Of a DNA stretch of 5,252 nucleotides, positions 4,942 to 5,252 are shown piece after piece; the first letter of the stretch is position 1; each line of letters starts with the position of its first letter. This DNA comes from an uncultured Eubacteriales bacterium (GTDB taxonomy: Bacteria; Bacillota; Clostridia; Christensenellales; Pumilibacteraceae). The stretch spans positions 1 to 5,252 of the forward strand of contig USBU01000102.1 in NCBI GenBank assembly GCA_900553005.1, read 5' to 3'. A model generated the notes under the pieces. The model was not told where the DNA came from. It made no database searches and saw nothing but the letters and a program-made list of their open reading frames with translations. A program made the translations under genes and the position numbers.

Positions 4942-5252
4942 ACCTCTTCTCCTCCATGCTTCTTAAATATGTGGATAAGATTGTTATTATCCAGCACAAT
5001 GTCATAACCTTGCAACTCCATGCCTGTGTCCGTCCTAATTTTATCGGCAAGTATCTTTCCAACAACGCCTAAATGCAAACGCTTAACAACGTCACCGGCT
5101 TTAGCGGCTCTGATGAACGCAGCTATATCTTCATAACTCTCGGCAATAGTATCCCGTGAATTTGCTAAATTCTGTCTGCGCTGTTCTTTTTTGTACCGTC
5201 CTAACTTATGCCAATTCTCACGCAGACTATATCGCCCGTTCTCGGCGGAGGG
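4936..5252 (-). pseudogene. Polyvalent protein: N-terminal half of a PBECR-like nuclease domain, partial at the right edge
   Basis: The minus-strand frame is open from the window edge (5252) through all of this segment. It begins PSAENGRYSLRENWHKLG and continues through a basic, Gln/Arg-rich helix (KKEQRRQNL) and an amphipathic helix (AESYEDIAAFIRAA). It then gives LHLGVVGKILADKIRTDTG, ELQGYDIVLDNNN and LIHIFKKHGGEE. A T-G-x-[DE]-x-x-G-Y run followed by a conserved H-x-x-K-x-H-G is typical of the first half of PBECR-type nuclease domains in phage polyvalent and MuF-type proteins; the histidines are the likely functional residues. After about 4936 the frame stays open to 4686 but reads as antisense of the plus-strand half-domain (VSDVMGLASVSPDG and on). 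The natural start lies outside the window. A TTG at 5078 is only an internal codon. Confidence 0.7.

Noticed and set aside
4654..5007. Whole plus-strand ORF taken as a free-standing gene
   Set aside because: It has no ribosome site before the ATG at 4654, and its last about 20 residues (SSPPCFLNMW and on) are antisense of the conserved HIFKKHGG stretch. Only 4675-4941 looks like real protein.
1..5252. CRISPR array or insertion sequence
   Set aside because: No regularly spaced repeats, no transposase-like reading frame and no terminal inverted repeats of useful length were seen.

Overview
This looks like a short assembled contig from a Clostridia-type Firmicute, probably gut-associated. The host genes are fairly GC-rich, the spacers are AT-rich, and there are GGAG-type ribosome binding sites and sigma-A-like promoters. 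There is a tRNA with an encoded CCA, and debris of a phage or conjugative-element polyvalent protein of the style common in Clostridia. The taxonomic call is an inference from style, not from a marker gene. Bases 1-47 are not biological: they are the end of an Illumina P7 primer, an 8-base index and the Nextera/Tn5 mosaic end left on the contig.

Layout. (1) 48-263, plus strand: the frameshifted C-terminal piece of a membrane protein, possibly a MATE-family exporter. (2) 264-690: a small imperfect tandem repeat, a strong hairpin terminator, a complete tRNA-Thr(GGU) on the minus strand and, just upstream of it, an orphan 5' half of a second tRNA-Thr. (3) 690-1078: no gene, but a good minus-strand promoter about 217 bases upstream of the tRNA half. 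(4) 1079-3658, minus strand: a two-gene operon, homoserine kinase (thrB) then ribulokinase (araB), 21 bases apart. It has a near-consensus promoter at 3779-3807 and a possible nine-codon leader ORF abutting thrB. (5) 3853-3895: a rho-independent terminator for minus-strand transcription arriving from the right. (6) 3914-5252: a broken polyvalent-protein locus that runs off the right edge.

The polyvalent locus is the notable part. On the minus strand, the N-terminal half of a PBECR-like (Barnase/EndoU/ColicinE5-D/RelE-like) nuclease domain stops making sense at about 4940. Its apparent C-terminal half lies at 4675-4941 on the opposite strand. The two halves meet at a 6-bp inverted repeat, GATTCC/GGAATC, in the same codon phase, so reversing 4674-4941 restores one open domain of about 194 residues. 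Beyond the inversion, a MuF-C-like domain resumes on the minus strand but carries an in-frame amber codon and two opposite 1-base frameshifts. An R-Y-S-[L/I] tetrapeptide occurs ahead of each domain. The simplest reading is a decaying gene that suffered an internal inversion. A reversible switch is possible but not supported by long repeats.

Functionally, ThrB makes O-phosphohomoserine for threonine synthesis and AraB phosphorylates ribulose for arabinose catabolism. Their co-transcription is not an obvious metabolic pairing. The polyvalent remnants are unlikely to be functional as drawn.
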